Shown here: in pieces, positions 1 to 17,133 of the stretch
How the letters are laid out: each line of letters begins with the position of its first letter
Numbering within the stretch: the first letter of the stretch is position 1
Origin: Pelecanus crispus
Lineage: Eukaryota; Chordata; Aves; Pelecaniformes; Pelecanidae
DNA length: 64,000 nucleotides
Assembly (NCBI RefSeq): GCF_030463565.1
Contig: NC_134675.1
Coordinates: forward strand, 19,613,862-19,677,861
Direction: 5' to 3'
Notes under the pieces: generated by a model
Told to the model about the DNA's origin: nothing
Seen by the model: the letters and a program-made list of their open reading frames with translations, nothing else
Databases searched by the model: none
Program-made: the position numbers and the translations under genes

Positions 1-6767
<6,767 letters not shown>

Positions 6768-9290
6768 CTACTTATGTGTAAGACTGATATACTGAAGGAG
6801 ATGCTACTGAATATACAATAACTGTCTTGCAGTGCAGTTAAGCACAGCAGCTTGTATTATTCTGCTGGCCTTAATGATAGATACATCAAGGACATAAGGC
6901 CAGTGGAGGACCCTACCTAAGTATGTGATTGACAAACCGAGATCTTTACCTAAGCTCAGTATGCAACATTTCACAACTTGTACAGAGACTTGTAAACTGT
7001 GCCTTTTCAAACATCTGGCTCTATGTGAACACAAAAGCATTTTTCCTTAAATCTGCATGATTATTTAGCAGAGAAATGATTTTTACTTTATTTGGAGCAC
7101 TTTTTCAGCAATATTAGCAGCTGAGGGGCTCAGGATTTATTTTAATATAGCAATCACTGTTCCATTTCACATAATGTAGATGTAAGCAGAGGGTTCTGCA
7201 ATTAGTCAGTTTTCAGCACTGGTTAAAAGGAAGTTCTGTATCTCTCTTAATTATACAAAGATCTCTGAGTAACAGATCCAAATGTTGATGGATACTTTAA
7301 AAAAAAACATTTTGCCTTCCTTAAAGTGAGAGCAGGCAGTTGTGGTTCACTGTGCATTTACTGCTGGTCATGTAATTTCTTTTGAAATTAAAATTTGTTT
7401 TCATTGTATTTTTAACTTTCGGGGAAAGGTAATCTTTTAAAACAGTCTTTAGAAAGATGCAAACCGTGTCATGGAACATCTTGCTGACACAAGAGTTTTA
7501 AAAACAGATTTGCTGGAAAACTGGAATAAAATAAAATGCCACCTTCAAGTCAGTGTTTCAGCCTCTGATAGTATAGGTTATTAAAAGAAATATTTTGCAT
7601 AAAACAACTTAGTCTGAATCGTGCTAAAAGTTGAGCCTTCTTTTCCTATAGCAGTTCCTTCTGGCAAATTGTGTAGAGAAGTTTCATGTCAAAGGCCCCA
7701 AACCCAGCTCCCATTAAAGTTTATGGGAGACTTTTTCCTGTACTTCAGTGGGAGCAGGTGCCACCTATGAGCAAATCTCATTCTTTGTGTAACAAAACTG
7801 AGGTCACATTCTCCACTGATAACAAGCTTTACTTGCTGTTTTCCTTCTGCTGTACGTAATCTATTTACTGTAGCCATTAGTGATAATTTAATTTGAAAAT
7901 GTTAAAAACATTACCATAAGAAAGGTATTTATTTTAACAAGAAACAAACTTGGACTTGAAAAACAAGGTTAAGTAAAATGTGAAGTAAAGCTTCACCTGT
8001 AGTGCAAAACTTGTGTTTTTAGCAGGTGTGTTTTTAAAATTATTTTAGAGGCAGGTTTTTAGATTCTGATGCATGTAATGCTGAAGGAAAATGGCAGCTT
8101 TTCTTTTGCCTTTCTTAAAAAGGGGGGATCTTTTTAAATCAAATACTCATTGTGTTTAATCAATTTTGAAAAAAAAATGTTCATGTTTTAACTTTTCAGA
8201 AGCCAGTTGAATTGTTGGACTGAAATAGAATTGGTTATTTTCAAAGACTCAGGACAAACTAAATAAGCTATAGTACATTAAAAATGTACAATACAAATTG
8301 GAAGTAAAACATCTTAAAGATGTTTACTGGGATGATAGTGCTCATACTAATAAAAAACAGTGTCATTAGTTGTAAATGTGTTTTTTTGGAAATTTTACAT
8401 TCCTTTGTTTTGAAAGAATTGGCAGACTTTGAAGAGTTAAAAAGATAATACCGAAAGGTGAAGTTTGGTAGTTCTAACTGGTTTGTACTTTTTTTGACCA
8501 CTTTAGAATTTCTCATTCTAATAAGATTGTTTCCAAGTCTTATGTGCAAGCTTTAAAGGATGCCCTCTTGCCAATTCATGTACTGGAAGATTAATACTGT
8601 TTCTGGCAGAAATGTAAACTGTATAAACTGATGAACCTCAGCTAATCAGTATTACTTTGTAGATCACCATGCCTACCACATTTCAAACTCAAATTGCCTC
8701 TAGGCGTCCAAATGTATGTGTTTGAGTTTGTGTTTCCCTCAGCTTGCTGGTAATTGTGGTGTTTTTAAAATGTAGATGTGATGCAATTTTCTTATTTTCT
8801 TTGGATCAAAGCTGGACTGAAAATTGTATTGTGTAATGATTTTTTTGTGTTCTTAATGTTATTTGGTACTTAAGTTGTAAATAATGTCTACTGCTGTTTA
8901 TTCCAGTTTCTACTACCTCAGGTGTCCTATAGAGTTTCTTCTACCAAAGTTCACTTTCACAATGGAAATTATATTTGCTATGTGACGGACTCCTAAGACT
9001 TCCAGGGCTTAAAGGCTAACTTCTATTAGCACCTTACTGTGCAAGCAAATTTTACAGAAATCTCTGGGTTAAGAAATTTGGCTTCATTGTATCCTTTGTT
9101 ATTTTAAATATATCAAAATATTTTCATTAAGTTTTTACCCCATTGAACCAATTTTATATAGTATAATTTGTACCTATTTTGGTGTTTTTTCTTTATAGTA
9201 AATAAAAGTTTTTGAACAAATTTTGTCCTTTGCTTATTTTAATGTAAATATGTTCAATTTAACAATGTGAATAAAATATTTCTGGTACAA
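6768..9290 (+). other. MAP3K1: MAP3K1 3' untranslated region
   Basis: About 2.5 kb of AT-rich sequence after the stop codon, free of recognisable transposons. It ends near two AATAAA hexamers (9201-9206 and 9270-9275). The exact cleavage site is inferred, not seen. Confidence 0.7.
9201..9275 (+). terminator. MAP3K1 polyadenylation signals
   Basis: Two canonical AATAAA hexamers, at 9201-9206 (in GTAAATAAAAG) and 9270-9275 (in TGAATAAAAT). They are the first strong paired signals downstream of the MAP3K1 stop and are followed by T-rich sequence. Confidence 0.55.
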
Positions 9291-9520
9291 CTCACTGTTT
9301 ATATACAATTTCATATGCAACACTTGATATAGTAAGACTGTTTCTAATATTAAATGACATGAATATTGGCTGATATATGTATATCTTAGGTGTATCAATG
9401 AAGAATGCTTAGATAAAGGGCAGCAACAAACACTAAATATTTTTAATTGATAATAAAGGTAGGAACTGCTCTGTATCCATGAACCTCATTTTGCTTATGC
9501 CCTTAGATCTAACATTAAAT

Positions 9521-9566
9521 GTCTAATGGATAAGGCATTGGCATCCTAAGCCAGGGATTGTGGGTC
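9521..9566 (+). pseudogene. tRNA-Arg(CCU) fragment fused to the 5' end of a CR1 copy
   Basis: The sequence matches tRNA-Arg(CCU) from nucleotide G10 onward: a D-arm with AATGGATAAGGC, then an anticodon arm with stem TTGGC/GCCAG and loop ATCCTAA (anticodon CCT at 9545-9547). A variable region and the 5' T-stem strand GTGGG at 9560-9564 follow. The acceptor stem and positions 1-9 are absent upstream. Downstream the T-loop is replaced by CR1 sequence sharing GGGT(C/T)C. It cannot fold as a full tRNA and has no 3' acceptor strand, so it is a retrotransposed fragment. Confidence 0.75.
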
Positions 9567-10538
9567 CAGCCTTGTTTAATATCTTTATCAACGATCTGGA
9601 TGAGGGGATTGAGTGCACCCTCAGTAAGTTTGCAGATGACACCAAGTTGGGTGGGAGTGTTGATCTGCTGGAGGGTAGGATGGCCCTGCAGAGGGACCTG
9701 GACAGGCTGGACCGATGGGCCGAGGCCAACTGTATGAGGTTTAACAAGGCCAAGTGCCGGGTCCTGCACTTGGGTCACAACAACCCCATGCAATGCTACA
9801 GGCTTGGGGAAGAGTAGCTGGAAAGCTGCCTGGCCGAAAAGGACCTGGGGGTGCTGGTCGACAGCCGGCTGAACATGAGCCAGCAGTGTGCCCAGGTGGC
9901 CAAGAAGGCCAACAGCATCCTGGCTTGTATCAGGAATAGTATGGCCAGCAGGAGCAGGGAGGTACTCGGTGCTGGTGAGGCCGCACCTGGAATACTGTGT
10001 CCAGTTTTGGGCCCCTCAATACAAGAAAGACATTGAGGTGCAGGAGCGTGTCCAGAGAAGGGCAACAAAGCTGGTGAAGGGTCTGGAGCACAGGCCTTAT
10101 GAGGAGCGGCTGAGGGAACTGGGGTTGTTTAGTCTGGAGAAGAGGAGGCTGAGGGGAGACCTTATCGCTCTCTACAACTACCTGAAAGGAGGTTGTAGTG
10201 AGGTGGGTGTTGGTCTCTTCTCCCACGTAGTTAGCGATAGGACAAGAGGAAATGGGCTCAAGCTGCGCCAGGGGAGGTTTAGATTGGATATTAGGAAAAA
10301 TTTCTTCATGGAAAGGGTGGTCAGGCATTGGAACAGGCTGCCCAGAGAGGTGGTGGAGTCACCATCCCTGGAAGTGTTCAAAAAACGGGTAGACGTGGCA
10401 CTTCGGGACATGGTTTAGTCTACTCTACCATTAATTGGTTTAGTGTGGACTTGGTAATGTTAGGTTAATGGTTGGACTGGATGATCTTAAAGGTCTTTTC
10501 CAACCTAGACGATTCTATGATTCTATTCTATGATTCTA
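9562..10538 (+). mobile_element. 5'-truncated CR1 LINE (RT C-terminal part and 3' UTR)
   Basis: CR1 reverse-transcriptase C-terminal coding sequence, with FADDTKLGG at about 9631-9657 and [12 protein letters not shown] downstream, then the C-terminal thumb and tail region with several frame changes. The copy ends in the CR1 3' UTR and a tail of ATTCTATGATTCTA repeats at 10511-10538. Several frames are needed to read it, so it is inactive. It lies between the MAP3K1 3' end and SETD9. Confidence 0.92.
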
Positions 10539-13500
10539 AATTTCACATTACTACAGAAATTTAACTATTAATTGCCAAGTCAAGTGAGTTGATTTGGTTA
10601 GATAAGTTCTGGAGCCATTGAGGTGTATCTTGGAAGTTAATCTGCTATTTTATGGTTTTCAGTGAAATGATTCTGTTGCTTCTGATTTAAGTAGCAAACA
10701 TAAATCTTTCCTTATTCAGGCAATCTAAATATGTATTGCAAAACTAGGGCTTGTTTCAGTTGCTTGTCTTTCTCCTGATTTTTTTTGTTATTTTTAAAAT
10801 TAATTGATTTTTTGATAGTTGAAAATTATGTTCAAGTGTTCTGTAGCCTCTTTTGTGACTACTAAATTCTACATTTTGAAGGATCAATCTCTCTATTCTC
10901 CAGTACTTATGTGATTTTTCTGCAAATAGAGATGAACATATCAATTCACCAGCAAAACTTGGCAGCAGCAATATTCAGTTAAATTCTAATATCTGATTTT
11001 TAAAATCAGAAAAATATATTTAACTGAAATGTCAAGGAGAACATATGGTGAGGGTTAAATAAAAGATGAATTGAGTGTAAGGTATTTTTCCTTAATTTGA
11101 TTTACTATAAAACTCCTGAATTTTACAATACTGTGTGGTAGTTATAATGTTGCAGTCTCCTTTTTAGGAACAAGGGATGGCAGAGATCACCTGTCTCCAG
11201 CAGTTGGCAGTAAATGTCAAAGACACCTACTTATGGAACCAAATCTCTTCATTTGCAAAGGGCATATTCAGTTCTTCCACAGGCAAATAGTAAGTTATGC
11301 CCATTTTGGTTTCTCTGGTAGGAATAATATTATGTTGTGTTCTACATGACTGTCATAGGTTGAAGTCTGATAGTGTTTCATTTTTGCAAGTTCTCATTGA
11401 AAGGCAACAATTGCTTTCAGAGCATGTTGGAATGTCATGAGGATCATGTATTTCCTCTTCATCATCTGAGTGGGTAAACTTATGCATGGCTGTCCTGCCC
11501 TGACTGTGCCCCCCTCCTGAGACACTATTTCCCTTACTAACTTTTCTCTCATTGCTTAGTGTTCCTTGCTGAGCTGAATCATGAATGTGACAGTCTTGCT
11601 TTTAAGAGCTACAATATACGTATACTGTGGCAAACCTGCTTGTTGTTTAAGGCACACAGCTGCTGAAATTCAGAATTTCGGTTGTGAATTGCTACCTTTC
11701 TTCTATGTCATTACCAAGAAAGTCCAGAAGATTGGCAGGAAAGCACTTTGAGCCAGCCGAAGGCTGAGGCTTACCCTGTTGTACTGTGCCATTTCCTTTT
11801 ATTTCCCTCAGTTATTTCAGTTTGCAGTATATCATTGCTTGGTTCCTGTTCTTGGAAAAATGTGCAACACCAACAATAGAATTAAAGTGAATATGGAGTA
11901 AATCAAGAGGCAATTTATAAATATTTGTAAGGCTCTGAGATGGGAAGTGAATTCTCCTGCTTGTTTCATTGCTTTGGTGGGTCTGGCTCAAAATGCCAAA
12001 CTCTTGGCAAGAGTTCAGATCTAGACTTAGGAGTTAAGCGTTGACAGTGACTTGAGGTTTGCTTTCTCTGTTCACCCGAAAACCAATTCCCAAACACTAG
12101 CTGCTTATGATTATTTTTTTAAGCTGGCTTCCTAAGAAAGATATATGCTGTCATGTTCTGTCTTGTTTTCCCAATAACTTTTGACTTCATTGGCAGATTT
12201 TAACGAAAATTGCAGATCAGGAGCAGCATTAAAGATAAAGTTTTATGAAAGTAGGTACCTAAGCAGAGAAGGGAGACTGAGACAGAACAGTGACCAAGGA
12301 GATCATAAGATTACTCTTATCTTGATATTTCTTAACAGGTTCTAAACTTATGATGTGAAAAGAATAATTTGGGGGCCTTTGTCAGAATAAAGTACCTTGC
12401 TCTTAAGAACACCAAGTAAGGCTTGGGTGGGTCATAGCATGTAGTCCAGGTTGTGTTAGCACTCTAGTCAAGGTTTATGAACAATGTCGTATCGCTTTTT
12501 TTAATTTCATTCTATGAAGCTGATTGATAAATGTTTTTGTTATCACCCTCCCCAAATGTTACTCCATTTGCATATGGGCTGATTTATGTAAACTTACACC
12601 TAGGTACCAACACATAATGTAGTTAGTTAATTTTTGAAGATCAATTGCTGAATGATTGTTTTCTTTGCTAGATTTTTTTGGTTCGTTTTACAGACAATTG
12701 ATGGTAGAATGTGGCACCAAAAGAGTTTTTGCCCCCACCCCACACACACTTGAGTCCTAAATGCTCATGATATGTAAATATATTCCTTTTGTTAGGTTTG
12801 TTATAAATCATGCAGACTGCTTCACATCAGTAAGTGGGCTGTATGTTTCAAGCTGTAGTTGCTTATGATGCTACAAAGTATAACTCTCCTTGTCACCAGG
12901 GCCAAATACTATTCAAAAGCGGACAGAAATGTTAACAGGTTTCAGCTCTGGGCCATTGATCTACTCCTATGAAGTGGATCATCTGAGGCGCTAACAGTCT
13001 TCAGCATCAGTAGATGCAGGCACAGTATAATTTTGGAAAGGTGAGCTGATGATAGTGTTTGGATTGCTCCTGAATGTAGAATTGTCAAGGAGGTGGGGTT
13101 CAAGTGCTGCTTCTAGCTCTTTTTTTTTTTTTTTAACTCATTTTGGTATCAGATCTTGCCTTTTTCGATTTGTTCATTAAAGCACAGAAGGGGCATGTAA
13201 CATCTTTTAGATAGATATGTGTGTGTATTTACATATATAAATATGCACCCATGGGATACAAGTTTTCTTTTCCAGTGCCTGCAACTCTCCCTTTTTTGGT
13301 GCAAATATATCATGACTTTATATGTAGCATCCTATGGTTAACTAGCTCTTCATATGCTGTCAGCTGTTGAAGAACAGAGAGTCCCAGCTGCATTTGAGTC
13401 CAGTTTCATCGATGAACAACTCCATGTTGGCATTAAAAAGTTTCTCATGGTCCTTGTGAGCTGCCTTCTCTCCTTAGCTGGGTGAAAGCTGCTCCCTGAC

Positions 13501-13864
13501 CAGCTGTTAGGTTGTGCAGGACAAGTCAATCCATCCATATTTCCCTGGGCATCCTTCCCTGGCTCTAGGGAGTGACAAGATTGCGCCTCAGATGCATGGT
13601 GGGCAGGGAGTGAGGAAGCCCTCTCAGTCAGTCAGTTCAGTGCTCTGGGCTGACTTGTACTTTGTTCTACTTTATTTTAAAAATAAGATTTTAATTTTTT
13701 TTAAAAAATTGGATTGCAATTATGCCTTCATGTGTGTTAAATGCATAGCAATGTTACATTAAGTTAAGTTGGTATCTGCTACTTTAAAATGTACTTTTTT
13801 TTAATCTATCCTCCTAAGTGACGTTTGATTTTATTCGTGGAGTACTGCTTGTTATTACAGCCAC
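10539..13864. other. Intergenic region between MAP3K1 and SETD9
   Basis: About 3.3 kb of AT-rich sequence. Only simple features are visible (poly-T at about 13120, short TA-rich stretches). No coding exon, RNA gene or transposon end could be supported. Confidence 0.7.
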
Positions 13865-14450
13865 TCAAAACCTGGGGCCCGACTGGAGCTTGGAGCCCCG
13901 CGGCCTGCTCGCCCTGCACGCCCTACCGGCCAATGGCAGCTCCGCACGCAAATACGGCCGCGTGCCCGGAGCGCGGATTAGCTGGGCCGGCTGCGCAGGC
14001 GCAACTCGAGAGAGCATTGCCCAGGACGGCCGTGAGGGAGCGGGTGCAGCTTGCCTGGCGTCGTGCTGCGCACCCTGCGGCAGCGATAGTGCGCCTACAC
14101 GTACCGTTTTGTGCCCTGGCTGGGCCTACAACCTCCGCCGCAAGCGCAGGTGAGGCGGAGGGGCAGGCCCTAGGCAGGCGGCAGCTCCTCCAGGCAGCGG
14201 CGAAGCCGCTTGGGGGAAACCCGCCCCACTGCCCTTTCTGCTCTCCAGTAGGGTGAATCGGCGGCCGAGCCGGTGTCGGTGGCTGGCGCCGCCTGGTGGC
14301 TTCCCGCAGGGTTTTCCGGCCTTGAGTAGCTGCTGGAGGGTGGGGGAGAGCTCCCCTCTGGGGGCGAGAGGCTGCTGTGGCTGAGACCCCGCTTCCCTCC
14401 CCCTTCTCGGGAGTGACTGGGGGCACCGCAGGAGCTAACTCGGGTTTTTC
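13865..14450 (+). promoter_or_regulatory. SETD9: CpG island, SETD9 promoter
   Basis: Abrupt change from AT-rich to very GC- and CpG-rich sequence. It contains a CCAAT box at 13930-13934 and a near-palindromic NRF1-type site TGCGCAGGCGCA at 13992-14003, about 48 bp upstream of the ancestral start codon position. SETD9 exon 1 lies inside it. The island is well preserved although the gene it serves is not. Long open frames in the island are a GC effect. Confidence 0.8.
14051..14149 (+). pseudogene. SETD9: SETD9 exon 1, disabled
   Basis: It aligns codon by codon with the human N-terminus: TTG in place of ATG, then PG, then LRQR followed by TAG where human has Trp13. YTYRFVPW (human YKYRFVPW) comes next. 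One surplus base at 14126-14129 shifts the frame before the donor GTGAGG at 14150. Three independent defects lie within 99 bp. Confidence 0.85.
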
Positions 14451-15014
14451 ACTGGGATGTGGCCACTTTGCAAAAGAGGTTCAGCCTTCTGTGTCACTTC
14501 GCTGGCGTAAACCTCTAATATTTGGATACTTTAGAATGGTATTTTGCATTAAAATCGGAGCTGGAAGTAACCAGATAGAAATTTTTTCTTTTTTTTAAAT
14601 TTTTTTCCCCCCGATAAGATGGCTGTCATCTTTTCAAAAGTAAAAGTGCTTGAATTTAAATGAGTAGGACATTGTTGTAAGTAACATAAATTAAAATGTT
14701 CCTAGTCAGCATAATATTTGTCCTCCCCTCATTTAAAGTGTAATGAACTTATATTTGATTATCAACATTTATATAAAAAATATATATTTGATTTTTGGTA
14801 CATTTGTCACTAAGAGCTCAGTGGGATTTAACCTACTTGTGTTGCCGTAAAGACATCAGATGATGGTTTTATAGTAGGACCGGTATGAAAGAATATTCTT
14901 TAGAGTTTGGGTTTGTTTAAAACAATAGTGCAGATAACTTGCTGCTGTAAAATGACTCTCCTGTATTTTACTTAGGAAAAATGTAATCTTAAGAAATTCT
15001 TTTATTTTTAACAG
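14450..15014 (+). other. SETD9: SETD9 intron 1
   Basis: The AT-rich remainder of the intron, ending in acceptor AACAG at 15010-15014. No other feature recognised. Confidence 0.8.
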
Positions 15015-15230
15015 GACCCTCTGATATGTTCCTGAAAGCTCCCAAGACAAAATTAACTCTGATAAAGATATCCTTGAAACACTACTGAAAATATTTAAAG
15101 GTCTGTTCATAAATTATTTCAGTAGAGAAACGCATATCTTGGCCTTACTTCCAGAAATTAAATGTAAATATCTGGAATTACTGATTGTTGAGCAGAAACG
15201 ATCAAAAGTAAATTCATGTAACTATCAGAG
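15015..15230 (+). pseudogene. SETD9: SETD9 exon 2, segment 1
   Basis: After the acceptor it reads TL, then TGA at 15022-15024 where human has Arg (a CGA to TGA change at a CpG is the simplest route). It stays open to NYQS, with KDILETLLKIF and YLELLIVEQ matching the human protein. The last five bases, CAGAG (15226-15230), are the target-site duplication of the inserted LTR. Confidence 0.9.
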
Positions 15231-15824
15231 TGTGCTGGTTTTGGCTGGGATAGAGTTACTTTTCTTCACAGAAGCTTGTATGGGGCTATGTTTTGGATTT
15301 GTGCTGAAAACAGTGTTGATAATACAGGGATGTTTTAGTTATTGCTGAGCAGTGCTTACACAGAGTCAAGGCCTTTTCTGCTTCTCACCCCACCCCACCA
15401 GCAAGTAGGCTGGGGGTGCACAAGAAGTTGGGAGGTGACACAGCTGGGACAGCTGACCCCAACTGACCAAAGGGATATTCCATACCATATGACATCATGC
15501 TCAGCAATAAAAAGATGGGGGAAGAAGGAATGGGGGGACGTTTGGAGTGAAGGTGTTTTATCTTCCCAAGTAACCATTACGCGTGATGGAGCCCTGCTTT
15601 CCTGGAGATGGCTGAACACCTGCCTGCCAATGGGAAGCAGTGAATGGATTCCTTGTCTTGCTTTGCTTGTTTGCGTGGCTTTTGCTTTGCCTATTAAACT
15701 GTCTTTATCTCAACCCATGAGTTTTCTCACTTTCACCCTTCCAATTCTCTCCCCCATTCCACCCAGGGGGAGTGAGCGAGTGGCTGTGTGGTGCTTAGTT
15801 GCTGGCTGGGGTTAAACCACAACA
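15231..15824 (+). mobile_element. Solo LTR (ERVL-type family A) inserted in SETD9 exon 2
   Basis: A 594-bp LTR with TGTGCTGG start and CACAACA end, flanked by a perfect 5-bp duplication CAGAG (15226-15230 and 15825-15829). Removing the LTR and one CAGAG restores the exon reading phase, so this is a clean insertion into coding sequence. Its start region (TGGCTGGGATAGAGTTA-like) identifies the family also found at 21364, 45745, 52882 and 54050. Confidence 0.93.
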
Positions 15825-15829
15825 CAGAG

Positions 15830-15894
15830 TCAACATGTGTTTAGTCCAGAGGAAGTTCTGTTTAATACACTAGGGTTCAGTATTACTGGAGACC
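15830..15894 (+). pseudogene. SETD9: SETD9 exon 2, segment 2
   Basis: 65 bp between two LTRs. It encodes QHVFSPEEVLFNTLGFS, which aligns with human SETD9 (FKPEEILYKTLGFS). It ends with the duplication AGACC at 15890-15894. Confidence 0.9.
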
Positions 15895-17044
15895 TGTGGT
15901 AGGTTGACCCTGGCTGGATGCCAAGTGCCCACCAAAGCTGCTCTATCACTCCCCTTCTCAACTGGACAGGGGAGAGAAAATATAACAAAAAGCTCGTGGG
16001 TCAAGATAAGGACAGGGAGCGATCACTCAGCAATTACCATCATGGGCAAAACAGACTCGACTTGGGGAAAATCAGTTTAATTTATTACCAGTCAAAATTG
16101 AGAAGGATAATGAGAAATAAAAACTAAATCTGAAAACACCTTCCCCCCACCCCTCCTTTCTTCCCGGGCTCAACTTCACTCCCGATTTCTCTACCACCTC
16201 CCCCCCAAGCAGCGCAGGGGGATGGGGAATGGGGGTTGTAGTCAGTTCATCACATGCTGTCTCTGCTGCTCCTTCCTCCTCAAGGTGAGGACTCCTCACA
16301 CTCTTCCCCTACTCCAGCGTGGGGTCCCTCGCACAGGAGACAGTCCTCCATGACCTTCTCCAACGTGTGTCCTTCCCACGGGCTACAGTTCTACACGAAC
16401 TGTTCCAGTGTGAGTCCCTTCCATGGGGTGCAGTCCTTCAGAAGCAGACTGCTCCAGTGTGGGTCCCCCATGGGGTCACAAGTCCTGCCAGCAAACCTGC
16501 TCCAGTGTGGGCTTCTTTCTCTCCATGGGTCCACAGGTTCTGCCAGGAGCCTGCTCCAGCGCAGGCTTCCCATGGGGTCACAACCTCCTTTGGGCATGTC
16601 CACCTGCTCCTGCGTGGGGTCCTCCATGGGCTGCAGGTGGATATCTGCTCCACCATTAACCTCCATGGGCTGCAGAGGGACAGCCTGCCTCACCATGGTC
16701 TTCACCACAGGCTGCAGGGGAATCTCTGCTCTGGCCCCTGGAGCACCTCCTCCCCCTCCTTCTTCACTGACCGTGGTGTCTACAGGGTTGTTCCTCTCAC
16801 GTATTCTCACTCCTCTCTCCAGCTGCAGTTGTGCAGGTCCCGCTCCCCCCCACTTCTTAAATATGTTATCAGAGAGGCGCTACCACCATCACTGATTGTC
16901 TTGGTCTTGGCCAGCAGCGGGTCCATCTTGGAGCCGGCTGGCATTGGCTCTGTCAGACATAGGGGAAGCTTCTGGCATCTTCTCATGGAAGCCACCCCTG
17001 TAGTCCCCTCTGCTCTCAAAACCTTGCCACGCAAACCCAATGCA
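15895..17044 (+). mobile_element. Solo LTR (family B) inserted in SETD9 exon 2
   Basis: A 1150-bp LTR with TGTGGTAGG start and CAATGCA end, and a perfect 5-bp duplication AGACC (15890-15894 and 17045-17049). It is the same family as 862-2164, here in sense orientation. It carries the GC-rich degenerate tandem repeat in reverse at about 16330-16620. It lacks the 133-bp terminal duplication of the other copy. Confidence 0.92.
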
Positions 17045-17133
17045 AGACCGAAGTTCCCTGGTGTCTGCTGGAACTGGAGACTTTGTTATCAAAGGTTTTG
17101 TACCGAAAGGGATGGTTGTATCTACATATCCTG
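17045..17133 (+). pseudogene. SETD9: SETD9 exon 2, segment 3
   Basis: Reads RSSLVSAGTGDFVIKGFVPK and on to VSTYP, then donor GTAATG at 17134. It matches the start of the human SET region (SSLISAGKGVFVTKGLVPKG). Its own frame is intact. An ATG at 17040-17042 contributed by the LTR end is in frame with it. Confidence 0.9.

Noticed and set aside
9521-9570. Functional tRNA-Arg gene
   Set aside because: Positions 1-9, the T-loop and the 3' acceptor strand are absent.
13825-14426. Long open frames on both strands in the CpG island
   Set aside because: High GC content removes stop codons by chance. The only homologous reading is SETD9 exon 1 in a different frame.
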